Assembly (NCBI GenBank): GCA_029262235.1
Contig: JAJCZU010000008.1
Location: forward strand, 186,001 to 250,000
Direction of reading: 5' to 3'
Source of the DNA: Candidatus Eiseniibacteriota bacterium
GTDB taxonomy: Bacteria; Orphanbacterota; Orphanbacteria; Orphanbacterales; Orphanbacteraceae
Length of the DNA stretch: 64,000 bases
The notes under the pieces were generated by a model. The model was not told the origin of the DNA and did not search any database. It was given only the letters and a program-made list of their open reading frames with translations. Shown here in pieces: positions 25,881-34,256 of this stretch. The position numbers and the translations under genes are program-made. Position 1 is the first letter of the stretch. Each line of letters opens with the position of its first letter.

Positions 25881-26375
25881 CTACCGGAAGAGCTGTTTGA
25901 TCGCGCCCCAGCTCGATTCCTCGGTGCCGGTCACCGGCGTGCACGTGATCTGGCCGCGGATTTCGCCGCCCGGGAAGTTCTGGCTGTGGACATTGACGTA
26001 CGTCAGGCCGCTCGAGATCCGCGAAAGATCCGTCGCGCTGATCGACGACCAGGTGCCGATTTTCGGACTGCCCGTTCCGAGGCCGAAGAGCACACCTGCA
26101 TTCACGCCGACCGCCGCCGGGCCGTGAATGTGCGCTGCCGTCTGTGCGGACGAAAGTCCGCTGAATGAGATGTTGTAATCGAGCGTGGCCGCCACATCAT
26201 CCAGCACGAACGTCCCCGTACCGGTCGCCGTCGATCCGGTCGGCGGGTTTTCCTGCGAACCTTCGAGCGTGCAATCGCAGTCCCAGATGGTGGCCGAAGC
26301 CGTGCCGACCGCTCCGAAGACGAAGATCGTGGCCGCCAAAGCGCCCATCGTTGCGAATGTTAGCGTTTTTTTCAT
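25881..26375 (-). CDS. Secreted CHRD-domain protein
   Basis: 164 residues from the ATG at 26375, chosen for AAGGAGA upstream and the immediate signal peptide (KKTLTFATMGALAATIFVFGAVGTASA). The body is one CHRD domain (EGSQENPPTGSTATGTGTFVLDD, LDYNISFSGLSSAQTAAHIHGPA, YVNVHSQNFPGGEIRGQI), a beta-sandwich of unknown biochemical role found in secreted bacterial proteins and chordin. It ends in a short helical tail (AIKQLFR). It has its own terminator and is divergent from the PNGase F-like gene. Confidence 0.88.
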   Translation of the reverse strand: MKKTLTFATMGALAATIFVFGAVGTASATIWDCDCTLEGSQENPPTGSTATGTGTFVLDDVAATLDYNISFSGLSSAQTAAHIHGPAAVGVNAGVLFGLGTGSPKIGTWSSISATDLSRISSGLTYVNVHSQNFPGGEIRGQITCTPVTGTEESSWGAIKQLFR

Positions 26376-26645
26376 TACTTTCTCCTTTGCGCGAGTGTTT
26401 CGCGCACATTGTGTATCAGTAGTCTTGATCACGGGTTCCCTGAGCTATAGCCAGGAACTATACAACAAGTACCTGCAAATTTCAACTTATCTTGAAAGAG
26501 GGGCCCAGCTGGGGGCTCGATGCGCAAGGGCCATCCGCATCGTACTGAGCGAAGCCCCTCATCGGAGCCGTGCTAGAATCCGCTTCATGCCCACTTCAGC
26601 GCCCTTGTCGCCTGTTTCGCTTCGACACGAAACAGCGGAGAGTTC

Positions 26646-27701
26646 ATGAAACGTTCGATTGCAGCAATGTGTTTTCTCGGCGTTCTGGCGACAGCCGCCG
26701 GCGCGACGGCGGGTGATCTCGACCCGCGCACGATCCACGTCTTCTATCAGAATTCCATTCACTTCACACCCGACGAACCCGCGCGATACGACACGCCGGC
26801 AGTGACCGCGTCGGAGAACGGACGCGAGATCTCGCGTGTCGTGGATTTCGGCGGAACCAACGGCGACCGCGCGCGGCCGCAGAAGATCACGGCCCGGGTC
26901 ACGATTCATCCGGTTCCGAACGACGTCGCGGCTGTTTACGACAAATGGGATCGCGCGGGGAACGTGCAGCTCGTGCCGGCAAGCGGGCCGCCTGTCGAGC
27001 TCATCAAGTTCGTGACCGCATATGGCGGCCGTACGGATCACGAAGTCGACGTCTCGCATCTCGCGCCACTGCTGCGCGGCGAGTGCACGTTTCGTGCGTT
27101 CATCGACACCTGGGTCACGCCCGCCTGGAGGGTCGACTTCTCGCTCACGTTCGCCCCGATCATGGAAGAAGAGACGCCCGCATGGATGGAGGCGTGGCTC
27201 GACGGGTACGAGAACCGGCCCCCGAGCTGGGTGATGCCCGTGTTTTACGAGCAGAACATGACGGCCGAGCTGCTGGCAGGCGGGCCGCGCGCGGCGATTG
27301 TGAACATCCCGGGCCGGAACGATCGCGTGCTGCTCTACTATTTAGTGAGCGGGCATTGCACCGACGGCAGCGGCGCCGACGAGTTCGTCTCGAAGGACAA
27401 CGTGATCCGAATCGACGGCGAAGAAGTGCACCGGTACAAACCGTGGCGCGCCGACTGCAGGAACTTCCGCGACGTGAACCCGTACTGCAGGCGCTGGTTC
27501 GAAGGGAGCTGGAGCGCGGACTTCGATCGCAGTGGATGGTGCCCCGGCGACCGGATTGAGCCGGTTACCGTTAACGTTACCGAGGCGCTCGGTGCGGGTG
27601 AACATGCGCTGACGTTCGATATCGAGAACGTGCGTCCGCGCGAGGGCGAGCACTACGGCTACTGGCGTGTGTCGGCGTATCTTGTCGGGTGGAGCGAGTA
27701 G
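26646..27701 (+). CDS. PNGase F-like secreted peptide-N-glycosidase
   Basis: 351 residues with a signal peptide (MCFLGVLATAAGATA). The C-terminal half has the PNGase F C-terminal-domain signature: GHCTDGSGADEFVSKDN, HRYKPWRADCRNFRDVNPYC, DRSGWCPGDRIEPV, HALTFDIENV. The N-terminal half (YQNSIHFTPDEPARYD, VTIHPVPNDVAAVYDKWDRAGNV) fits the jelly-roll N-terminal domain. PNGase F removes N-glycans from asparagine. The enzyme would be exported to act on glycoproteins outside the cell, but the catalytic Asp/Glu residues were not verified by alignment. Confidence 0.78.
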   Translation: MKRSIAAMCFLGVLATAAGATAGDLDPRTIHVFYQNSIHFTPDEPARYDTPAVTASENGREISRVVDFGGTNGDRARPQKITARVTIHPVPNDVAAVYDKWDRAGNVQLVPASGPPVELIKFVTAYGGRTDHEVDVSHLAPLLRGECTFRAFIDTWVTPAWRVDFSLTFAPIMEEETPAWMEAWLDGYENRPPSWVMPVFYEQNMTAELLAGGPRAAIVNIPGRNDRVLLYYLVSGHCTDGSGADEFVSKDNVIRIDGEEVHRYKPWRADCRNFRDVNPYCRRWFEGSWSADFDRSGWCPGDRIEPVTVNVTEALGAGEHALTFDIENVRPREGEHYGYWRVSAYLVGWSE

Positions 27702-27802
27702 ATCAGCAACACCGGGCGAAAGGATTGCGTGGACGCTCCTGGTACTCTAAGCTTCCAATAGTAAACGTCCAAAGTACCCAAAGCTCTGACCGGGGGGATG
27801 AC

Positions 27803-28330
27803 GTGAATCAGGACACGCGAGACCCGCATCGCCTGGATGATCTCTACGCCAACTGCTATCAGACATTGCAGAACCTCGCCCATCACATCATGAGAAGCCA
27901 GAATCCGGCTCACACTCTGCGCCCCACAGCGCTGGTCAACGAGGCTTACCTGAAACTGAACAAGGGCATGGTCTCGCAGATCGAAGAATCCCACTTTCTC
28001 GCATTGTCAGCCCGCGCCATGAGACAGGTCCTGGTCGACCATGCGCGCAAAAAGTCGTCGGATCGACGAGGCGGCGGGTGGGAAAAGGTCGAACTCGACG
28101 AGCGAATCGACGGCAAGTCCGATGTCACCATGCAGATCAACATGCTGACGCTCGACACCGGACTCAAACGCCTGGCAGAGTCCGACGAGCGCCTTGCCCA
28201 GGTCGCGGAGCTTCGGTTGTTCGGCGGCTTGACGAGTTCTCAGATTGCGGAGGAGCTCGGAATCTCCCGGCGCACGGTTACGACCGACTGGAAACTCGCC
28301 CGGCACATGCTCCAGAAAGAACTGGCATAG
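27803..28330 (+). CDS. ECF-type RNA polymerase sigma factor paired with a kinase
   Basis: 175 residues from a GTG at 27803 with GGGGGGAT just upstream; the frame is open further upstream without a signal. Region sigma2 (LYANCYQTLQNLAHHIM, TLRPTALVNEAYLKL, FLALSARAMRQVLVDHARKK) and sigma4 (LRLFGGLTSSQIAEELGISRRTVTTDWKLARHML) identify the ECF subgroup usually encoded before Ser/Thr protein kinases in Planctomycetes, Acidobacteria and relatives. The kinase gene starts 22 bases after its stop, so the pair probably forms one signalling unit. Confidence 0.88.
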   Translation: MNQDTRDPHRLDDLYANCYQTLQNLAHHIMRSQNPAHTLRPTALVNEAYLKLNKGMVSQIEESHFLALSARAMRQVLVDHARKKSSDRRGGGWEKVELDERIDGKSDVTMQINMLTLDTGLKRLAESDERLAQVAELRLFGGLTSSQIAEELGISRRTVTTDWKLARHMLQKELA

Positions 28331-28352
28331 CCGGCCCGAGAAAGTAACGTTC

Positions 28353-30908
28353 ATGGATAAAGAATCGATCGATCGACTTCGGAAAATCCTCGAACAGGCC
28401 GAAGGACTCGAGGGCGAGGAACTCGCGCAGTTTGCTGATGATGCCGTCCGCGAGAACCCGGAACTTCGCAACGATATCGAGAATCTTCTGCTTCAGGATC
28501 CCGATCTGCTCACCGGACTCAAGACCGGAGCCATGCTGGACCCTGACGACAGCGAAGGCGACACGCCGGCCGACATCGGTCCCTACCATATACTCGGCAA
28601 GATTGGCGAAGGCGGCTTCGGCGTCGTGTACGAAGCGGAACAGCGCAAGCCCGTTCATCGGAGAGTGGCGCTGAAAGTCTTGAAGGCCGGGATGGACACC
28701 GCCGCCGTCTTGAAGCGGTTTCGTGCGGAGCATCAGGCGCTCGCTCTCATGGAGCACCCTCACATCGCGCACGTGTACGGAGCCGGCAAGACCGACTCGG
28801 GACTCCCCTACTTTGTCATGGAGCTCGTAAAGGGAGAGCCGATTGATGTCTACGCGGACTCCCACGAACTCTCGATTCGCGAGCGCCTCGAGCTGTTCGT
28901 ACCCGTCTGTCAGGCGGTGCAGCATGCTCACCTGAAGGGCGTGATCCACCGCGATATCAAGCCGAGCAACATACTTGTTACGACCGCGGATGGCCTGGCA
29001 ACGCCCAAGGTAATCGACTTCGGCATTGCGAAAGCCACCAGCCTTTCGCTCACGCAGGAGACGATTTTCACTTCGACAGGCATGCTCCTAGGTACTCCCG
29101 AGTACATGAGCCCGGAACAGTTCGACATGAGCGGCCTCGACGTCGACATGAGAACGGACGTGTACTCGCTGGGCGTCGTTCTCTATCACTTGCTGACCGG
29201 CCTGCTTCCTTTCGATTTCGCGGCTCTCCGCAGGAGGGGCTTGTCGGAGATCCAAAGACACGTCGTATCGGAAGATCCCCAGCCGATCGCGACACGCATC
29301 GCACAATCCGAAAACAACGACGCGATCGCGCGCATGCGAAAAACGCAAAGCGCCAATCTCATTCGCTCGCTCCGCGGAGAACTCGACTGGATCACGCGCC
29401 GGGCAATCGAGAAGGATCGAACGAAGCGCTATCAAACGGCGAACGCGCTGGCACTCGACGTCGAGCGCCACTTGAGAAACGAACCCGTTATGGCAAGGCC
29501 GCAAACGGCTCTCTATTCGCTCCGCAAGCTCGCGAGCCGGAACCGCGCCGCGCTTGCCGTCGCCGGTTCGATCGTTCTGGGACTGGTGGTCGCATCCGTT
29601 GGGCTCGGACTTGCTTTCACGAAATCAAATGAGCAGCGAAAGATTGCCGTCGAGGCGCTTGCCGAGGCCGAGGCGATCGCGTCCTACTTCCAGAGCATGC
29701 TCGAGGCGGTGAATCCATTCTCGAACAAGGGCGACGTCTCCATGCTGGAAGTGATCCGCCAGACATCCGAAACGCTGACCGATGACTTCGAAGATCGCCC
29801 TTTGATCGAGTCGCGCCTGCGGCACACGATCGGCGTGGCTTACCGAAAGCTCAACGATAACGACGCCGCCCTCATGAATCTCGAGCGATCCTACGCCCAG
29901 CGGTTGCAGTCACTCGAGGAAGGCGACCCGAGACTGCTTGCCACGATGAACGAGCTGGGGATTCTCTACGGTGAGCGCGGGGAACTGGCGAAGTGTGAGT
30001 CGCTTCTCACAAAAACTCTGGATCTCAAGCGGCGCTATCTCCCTCCCCATCATCCCGATCTCTATTCGACGACCGGCAAGCTGGCCAACCTCTACCGGGA
30101 GCAGGGCCGCTGGGCTTTGGCTGAGCCGCTGATGCTGGAAACTCTGGAGCAGGGCGGCCTGGCGAGAGGGGCGCGCGATCCCGAGACGATCAAGGCCATT
30201 CACAATCTCGGCGTCGTCTATCACATGCAATCGAAACTCGACAAGGCGCGCGAGCAATACTACAGAGCGCTGCAGCTCGAAGAAGAAGTCCTTGGCGACG
30301 ACGACTACCTCTGGCTCTCTACCTCCGGCGCGCTCGCGAGCCTCGACTTGCGCGAAGGTCATTACGAGGAGGCGAAAGAGCGCTGCGTGAAAGTGATCGA
30401 GAAAGCAAACAGGAATCTGGGAGAAGAACACGCCACCACGATCACCTTCTATGGATACATGGCAGGAATCGAAGAGGGCCTCGGCAATATCGAAGCTGCC
30501 GACTCGCTCTACCGCTCAAACTGGCTCACCCGCATTCGCATCAGCGGGGAGAATCACTCCAGAACGCTCTCCTCGCAAACGAACCGTGCGAAGTTTCTGA
30601 TCCGCCAGGGTCGTTTCGCAGAAGCCGAACCACTGATCCGGGACGCACTGGAGAAGACTCGCATTCATAACCCGAACCACGTCAGGAACATCGCGGATCT
30701 CCTGCATCAATACGGTGTCGTGCTGCGCGAAACGAACCGCTACCCCGCCGCCGAGCAGAAGTTCACCGAGGCACTCGCGCTTCTCGAGGATCAAGGCGAC
30801 GCCCAGGCCAGTCTCAGATCTGCGGTTTCAGACGACCTTGCCATTCTTCACGAGCGAACGGATGGCGGGAATCCCGCGTCCACGGCTTCTGCCACCACCG
30901 AAAGATAG
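28353..30908 (+). CDS. Transmembrane Ser/Thr protein kinase with TPR sensor domain
   Basis: 851 residues from the ATG at 28353 (upstream codons in frame lie within the sigma factor gene). The kinase domain spans residues of about 74-375: glycine loop GKIGEGGFGVVYEA, Lys in ALKVLKAG, catalytic loop HRDIKPSNIL, DFGIAKA, and APE-like MSPEQ. One membrane helix lies at about 397-424 (LAVAGSIVLGLVVASVGLGLAF). The C-terminal outside part (about 430-851) is a long series of TPR units (LMNLERSYAQRLQSLEEGDP, NLGVVYHMQSKLDKAREQYYRALQLEEE). The layout suggests extracytoplasmic TPR sensing and cytoplasmic phosphorylation, perhaps of the adjacent sigma factor (inference). Confidence 0.92.
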   Translation: MDKESIDRLRKILEQAEGLEGEELAQFADDAVRENPELRNDIENLLLQDPDLLTGLKTGAMLDPDDSEGDTPADIGPYHILGKIGEGGFGVVYEAEQRKPVHRRVALKVLKAGMDTAAVLKRFRAEHQALALMEHPHIAHVYGAGKTDSGLPYFVMELVKGEPIDVYADSHELSIRERLELFVPVCQAVQHAHLKGVIHRDIKPSNILVTTADGLATPKVIDFGIAKATSLSLTQETIFTSTGMLLGTPEYMSPEQFDMSGLDVDMRTDVYSLGVVLYHLLTGLLPFDFAALRRRGLSEIQRHVVSEDPQPIATRIAQSENNDAIARMRKTQSANLIRSLRGELDWITRRAIEKDRTKRYQTANALALDVERHLRNEPVMARPQTALYSLRKLASRNRAALAVAGSIVLGLVVASVGLGLAFTKSNEQRKIAVEALAEAEAIASYFQSMLEAVNPFSNKGDVSMLEVIRQTSETLTDDFEDRPLIESRLRHTIGVAYRKLNDNDAALMNLERSYAQRLQSLEEGDPRLLATMNELGILYGERGELAKCESLLTKTLDLKRRYLPPHHPDLYSTTGKLANLYREQGRWALAEPLMLETLEQGGLARGARDPETIKAIHNLGVVYHMQSKLDKAREQYYRALQLEEEVLGDDDYLWLSTSGALASLDLREGHYEEAKERCVKVIEKANRNLGEEHATTITFYGYMAGIEEGLGNIEAADSLYRSNWLTRIRISGENHSRTLSSQTNRAKFLIRQGRFAEAEPLIRDALEKTRIHNPNHVRNIADLLHQYGVVLRETNRYPAAEQKFTEALALLEDQGDAQASLRSAVSDDLAILHERTDGGNPASTASATTER

Positions 30909-31188
30909 CGGCGGCGCGCCCTGGCCAGTCGGGAGGGAGCATTTCCAGCGCCCGCACCGTGCATTTCACGAGCCCGCCCCTACCATCAGCCCCGTCGGCT
31001 CCGTACGTTGAACCAGACTCGATACTAACGTAAGGCACTGCAGACAAAATACTTAGACCCTGGCAGACCTCTCATGCACCCTCTTTCTCGTTTTTTCTTT
31101 TCCCAATCACTGCGGTTTCCTCGTTCTCCCATGCAGACGGACAAGAGACAGACGACCGATCGAAACCACAAACGAAAGAGGAAACGAA

Positions 31189-31425
31189 ATGAAAACCACG
31201 ATCACCGCCATCGCACTGACCGCTCTTCTCAGCACGCCGGCTTTCGCAACGATCGAAAACGGAGTCGAAGGGGAAAATCGCGAGCACACGACCTGGAGCA
31301 ACAGCGAAGAACCCGGCACGCTGATCGAGAACGGAGTTCAGGGAGAGAATCGCGAAGATACGCAGCATCCCGATTTCAACTTCGGGACGATCATCGAAGG
31401 ACTGCTCTGGGTGCTCAGAGTCTGA
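31189..31425 (+). CDS. Small secreted protein with an internal duplication
   Basis: 78 residues: a signal peptide (TTITAIALTALLSTPAFA) and 58 mature residues with two copies of IENGV(E/Q)GENRE (about 22-32 and 46-56), then a hydrophobic tail (FGTIIEGLLWVLRV). GAAAGAGGAAACG precedes the ATG. No family recognised. The amphipathic tail could attach it to a membrane or a partner. It is bracketed by 280 bases of upstream sequence in which I see no gene, and by a hairpin downstream. Confidence 0.6.
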   Translation: MKTTITAIALTALLSTPAFATIENGVEGENREHTTWSNSEEPGTLIENGVQGENREDTQHPDFNFGTIIEGLLWVLRV

Positions 31426-31462
31426 TCAGCAGCCACCCGTGAGATCGCCCTTCCCATCACGA

Positions 31463-31490
31463 GCAGCCGGCTTCGCAAGGAGCCGGCTGC
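31463..31490 (+). terminator. Hairpin after the small secreted protein
   Basis: GCAGCCGGCT (31463-31472) and AGCCGGCTGC (31481-31490) form a perfect 10-base stem with an 8-base loop. No T run follows, so terminator function is likely but not certain. Confidence 0.5.
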
Positions 31491-31656
31491 ACTCGTTGAT
31501 AGACCGGATCATGAGAGAATCGCAGGGGGCCGGGAGAGGCTGAGGCATTGCCTCCGTTCCGCCCACGCCAGATTGCTTAGACAGATCGTCCCCCGAAAAC
31601 GTCTGGTAAGTAAGGACATTGCCGTCCCCCGCTGACCCGACCCAGGGAGGATCCTC

Positions 31657-33234
31657 GTGACGCTCATACCGGTAGCGCGCCGCACGCTTGCGACGCTCTT
31701 TCTCGCCAGCAGGCTCGCCTTTCCCGCGGCCGCTCTCGCAGAGAGCGCAACGGCAGGCGCCCCGCATGCGAGCCAGGTTCTTGTGGAAGCCGACGCTCGA
31801 CTGCAAACCGTGCGAGGGCAAATCGTCTCCCTGATGGACGAAGGCGAAATTCCGTCCCTTTCGATCGCCGTGGCGAAGAGCGGCCGGATACTCTGGGAAG
31901 AGTCGTTCGGATGGGCGGACCGGGAGGCGAAAACGCCGGCGACGCCGCACACGATCTATCCGCTCGCGTCCCTCTCGAAATCGATCACGGCTACCGGCGT
32001 CATGGTGCTCGTCGAGCGCGGCCTCGTGGATCTCGAAGCTCCGGCCGCGCACTATCTCGGCGGCGCGCGCATGGCCGTTCACGAAGGCGATCCGGACAAG
32101 CTCACCGTGCGAACCGTGCTCAACATGACGGCAGGCATCCCGCACGGGTCGCGCAGCACGTTCGATGCCGGCGAAGCCCGGCCGCTTGCAACGAAGGACT
32201 TTCTCGAGCGCCATGCGTTCTCCGCGTTTCCGCCCGGCGAAGTCCCGCACTACTCGAACATCTCGATGGCGGTTGCCGACGTCATCATGGAAACGGTTTC
32301 CCGCAAAGACATCGGTTCCTTCATGGAAGCAGACGTATTCGCGCCGCTCGGCATGAAGAACACTTCCGCGCACATCGGACCGGCCCGGCTCCCGCGTGCC
32401 GCCACGAAATACTCCGCCGGCGGAACGCGGCTCCCGCACTCGTACTTCCAGCCGGTCGGTGGCGGCGGGTACTACAGCTCTGCCCACGACCTGCTCCTCT
32501 ACGGCATGTTTCATCTGAAGAATCGGGCGCACGGCCAGAAGCGCATTCTCTCGGACGAGTCGCTCGACATCATGCACACAGACGTAACGCAGGGAGAAGG
32601 CGCGATCTTCGCCCTCGGATGGGGGTCGAACCGCTTGCCCGACGGGCGCCTCTGGCTGGTCACGAACGGCGGGATCCAGGGAGCGTGTACGACGCTTTCG
32701 CTTCTCGAAGGCGACGATGTGGCGGTCGTCGTGCTCACCAGCGTGAGCAGCGACTCGCGCGTCACCGACGAGATCGCCACGCAGATTACCGACGCGCTCG
32801 CCCCCGGTTTCGCAGCAACGTTCGAAACGCTGAAAGCGAAGTGGGAAACGATATACGAGCCGGCCGGCGCATTCCTCCCGGGCAATGATCTCGTCGGGAT
32901 CTGGCAGGGAGAACTCGTCAGCGGAGAGCAGCGCATGGGGATTCGGTTCGTCATCAAGCCCGACGGGGACGTTCATGTCGAGCCCGATCGCCAGCTTCAT
33001 TGCCTCGGCAACGACGTCTCGTTTCACAACGACTGGTTTCAGGGAGTGTACGTCGGCTGGATCCCCACCGATGACGAGATGCAGGGCGACAACGCCATCC
33101 GTTTTCGTTTTCACGTCAACGACGGTCGTATGACCGGATTCTTGAGCCCGACATTCCCGTTCGACGGCGGCCGTTACTCATTGCCCGTCTACTGCAGTCT
33201 GGTGAAGGCGGAGGCGGACCTGAAAACGCGCTGA
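31657..33234 (+). CDS. Secreted beta-lactamase-fold serine hydrolase (class C/PBP-like)
   Basis: 525 residues from a GTG at 31657 with GGGAGG upstream. Signal peptide (TLFLASRLAFPAAALA). The catalytic domain has the SxxK motif SLSKS (Ser in PLASLSKSITA), the tyrosine motif HYSNIS and a KTG-equivalent TNGGIQG near residue 350. It belongs to the esterase/D-aminopeptidase-like beta-lactamase family rather than a resistance enzyme (inference). The C-terminal 120 residues (IWQGELVSGEQRMGIRFVI, FHVNDGRMTGFLSPTFPF) form a separate lipocalin-like beta domain. Substrate unknown. Confidence 0.85.
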   Translation: MTLIPVARRTLATLFLASRLAFPAAALAESATAGAPHASQVLVEADARLQTVRGQIVSLMDEGEIPSLSIAVAKSGRILWEESFGWADREAKTPATPHTIYPLASLSKSITATGVMVLVERGLVDLEAPAAHYLGGARMAVHEGDPDKLTVRTVLNMTAGIPHGSRSTFDAGEARPLATKDFLERHAFSAFPPGEVPHYSNISMAVADVIMETVSRKDIGSFMEADVFAPLGMKNTSAHIGPARLPRAATKYSAGGTRLPHSYFQPVGGGGYYSSAHDLLLYGMFHLKNRAHGQKRILSDESLDIMHTDVTQGEGAIFALGWGSNRLPDGRLWLVTNGGIQGACTTLSLLEGDDVAVVVLTSVSSDSRVTDEIATQITDALAPGFAATFETLKAKWETIYEPAGAFLPGNDLVGIWQGELVSGEQRMGIRFVIKPDGDVHVEPDRQLHCLGNDVSFHNDWFQGVYVGWIPTDDEMQGDNAIRFRFHVNDGRMTGFLSPTFPFDGGRYSLPVYCSLVKAEADLKTR

Positions 33235-33271
33235 GGCGGGGCGGGGTACGGTGGGGGCATCGATCATGTGC

Positions 33272-33334
33272 AGCCCGGTCTGGAACGCCCATTCGAAATC
33301 GGGGTTTCGATGCAAGTATAATGTCGACCGGGCT
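33272..33334. other. Nested inverted repeats between convergent genes
   Basis: Outer arms AGCCCGGTC (33272-33280) and GACCGGGCT (33326-33334), 9 perfect bases. They enclose an inner hairpin, TCGAAA (33293-33298) and TTTCGA (33305-33310). The element lies exactly in the 105-base gap between two converging genes; it may act as a bidirectional terminator. Confidence 0.5.
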
Positions 33335-33339
33335 CCTGC

Positions 33340-33993
33340 CTATTCGTGCGCGGAGATCAACTCGGCTTTCTGCAGTTCGCTTGCCACGAGTTCCGCAACA
33401 GCTTTTCTTACCTGCTCGCGAGAGGTCGGGTCGATCATTTCGCTCGTCCCCGACCAGACGAGTTTTCCCCCCTCCTGCGCCAGGAGAAGATCGGTCTGGA
33501 CTCGTATGGCCAGTGTGGTCTCCGTGTACCCCTCATGCTCAACCGTCTCTTTTCGGGTCACGAAATTCCTCCAGCGACGATCATAGACAGTGACATCCTC
33601 GCGCGTTGTGTAGCCGGGCACATAGGTTTCGGTCTGCTCGCGTTCGGCCCTGACGAGTACGAGAACAGCGTCGTAGCTCTCCTTCTCGATCGTCTGCCGC
33701 AGGGCGGTCGTGTCCGGAATGGCCTCGGGGAAGAACTTGTAAGACGGCACTGCGACGGTGTTCCGCTTCTGGAGTGCTTCGACGAACGCATCTTCCGATA
33801 TCCGGCGATGCGTCGGATCCGGCCGGAAAGAGATGACCAGAATCTTGTTCAGGGGACCGGCGGAATACGTGGGGTCGCGCCAAACCTCTACGAGTTGTGT
33901 GGTTCCGCAGCCCGCTGCGAGCAGGCCCACAAAGATAGACAGGAGCATGAATACAGCCAGGTATCTGCTCCGGTTGGTGCCATGACTTCGCAT
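33340..33993 (-). CDS. Lipoprotein of the DUF4136-like type
   Basis: 217 residues from the ATG at 33993 with GGGAGG upstream. The lipobox is LLAAGC, followed by GTTQLVEVWRDPTYSAGPLNKILVISF. The core (RISEDAFVEALQKRNTVAVPSYKFFPEA, AVLVLVRAEREQTETY, VQTDLLLAQEGGKLVWSGTSEMIDP, VRKAVAELVASELQKAELI) resembles the DUF4136 family of membrane-anchored periplasmic proteins of unknown role. Convergent with the serine hydrolase gene. Confidence 0.7.
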   Translation of the reverse strand: MRSHGTNRSRYLAVFMLLSIFVGLLAAGCGTTQLVEVWRDPTYSAGPLNKILVISFRPDPTHRRISEDAFVEALQKRNTVAVPSYKFFPEAIPDTTALRQTIEKESYDAVLVLVRAEREQTETYVPGYTTREDVTVYDRRWRNFVTRKETVEHEGYTETTLAIRVQTDLLLAQEGGKLVWSGTSEMIDPTSREQVRKAVAELVASELQKAELISAHE

Positions 33994-34256
33994 GAGAGCC
34001 TCCCAGTGGCGATGAACTCGTGGATGCACGACCCGATACCGACCGCATCGGAAAAGATTTCTTCATGCTAGCAGAGCTACGAGAGGCATTCACCTGTATT
34101 ATTGTCTAGGTCATGCTCGTGGGTTCGCGAATCTTCGCAAGCTATTGATGACGCAGTGTATCGATTGAACCCTGTCGAGTAGACGAGCCTCCGTGTCGAC
34201 GAGTGGCACCCCCGCACGCGCAGCTTCCGTTTGACGGAAGGAGTGGCAGTTCCATC

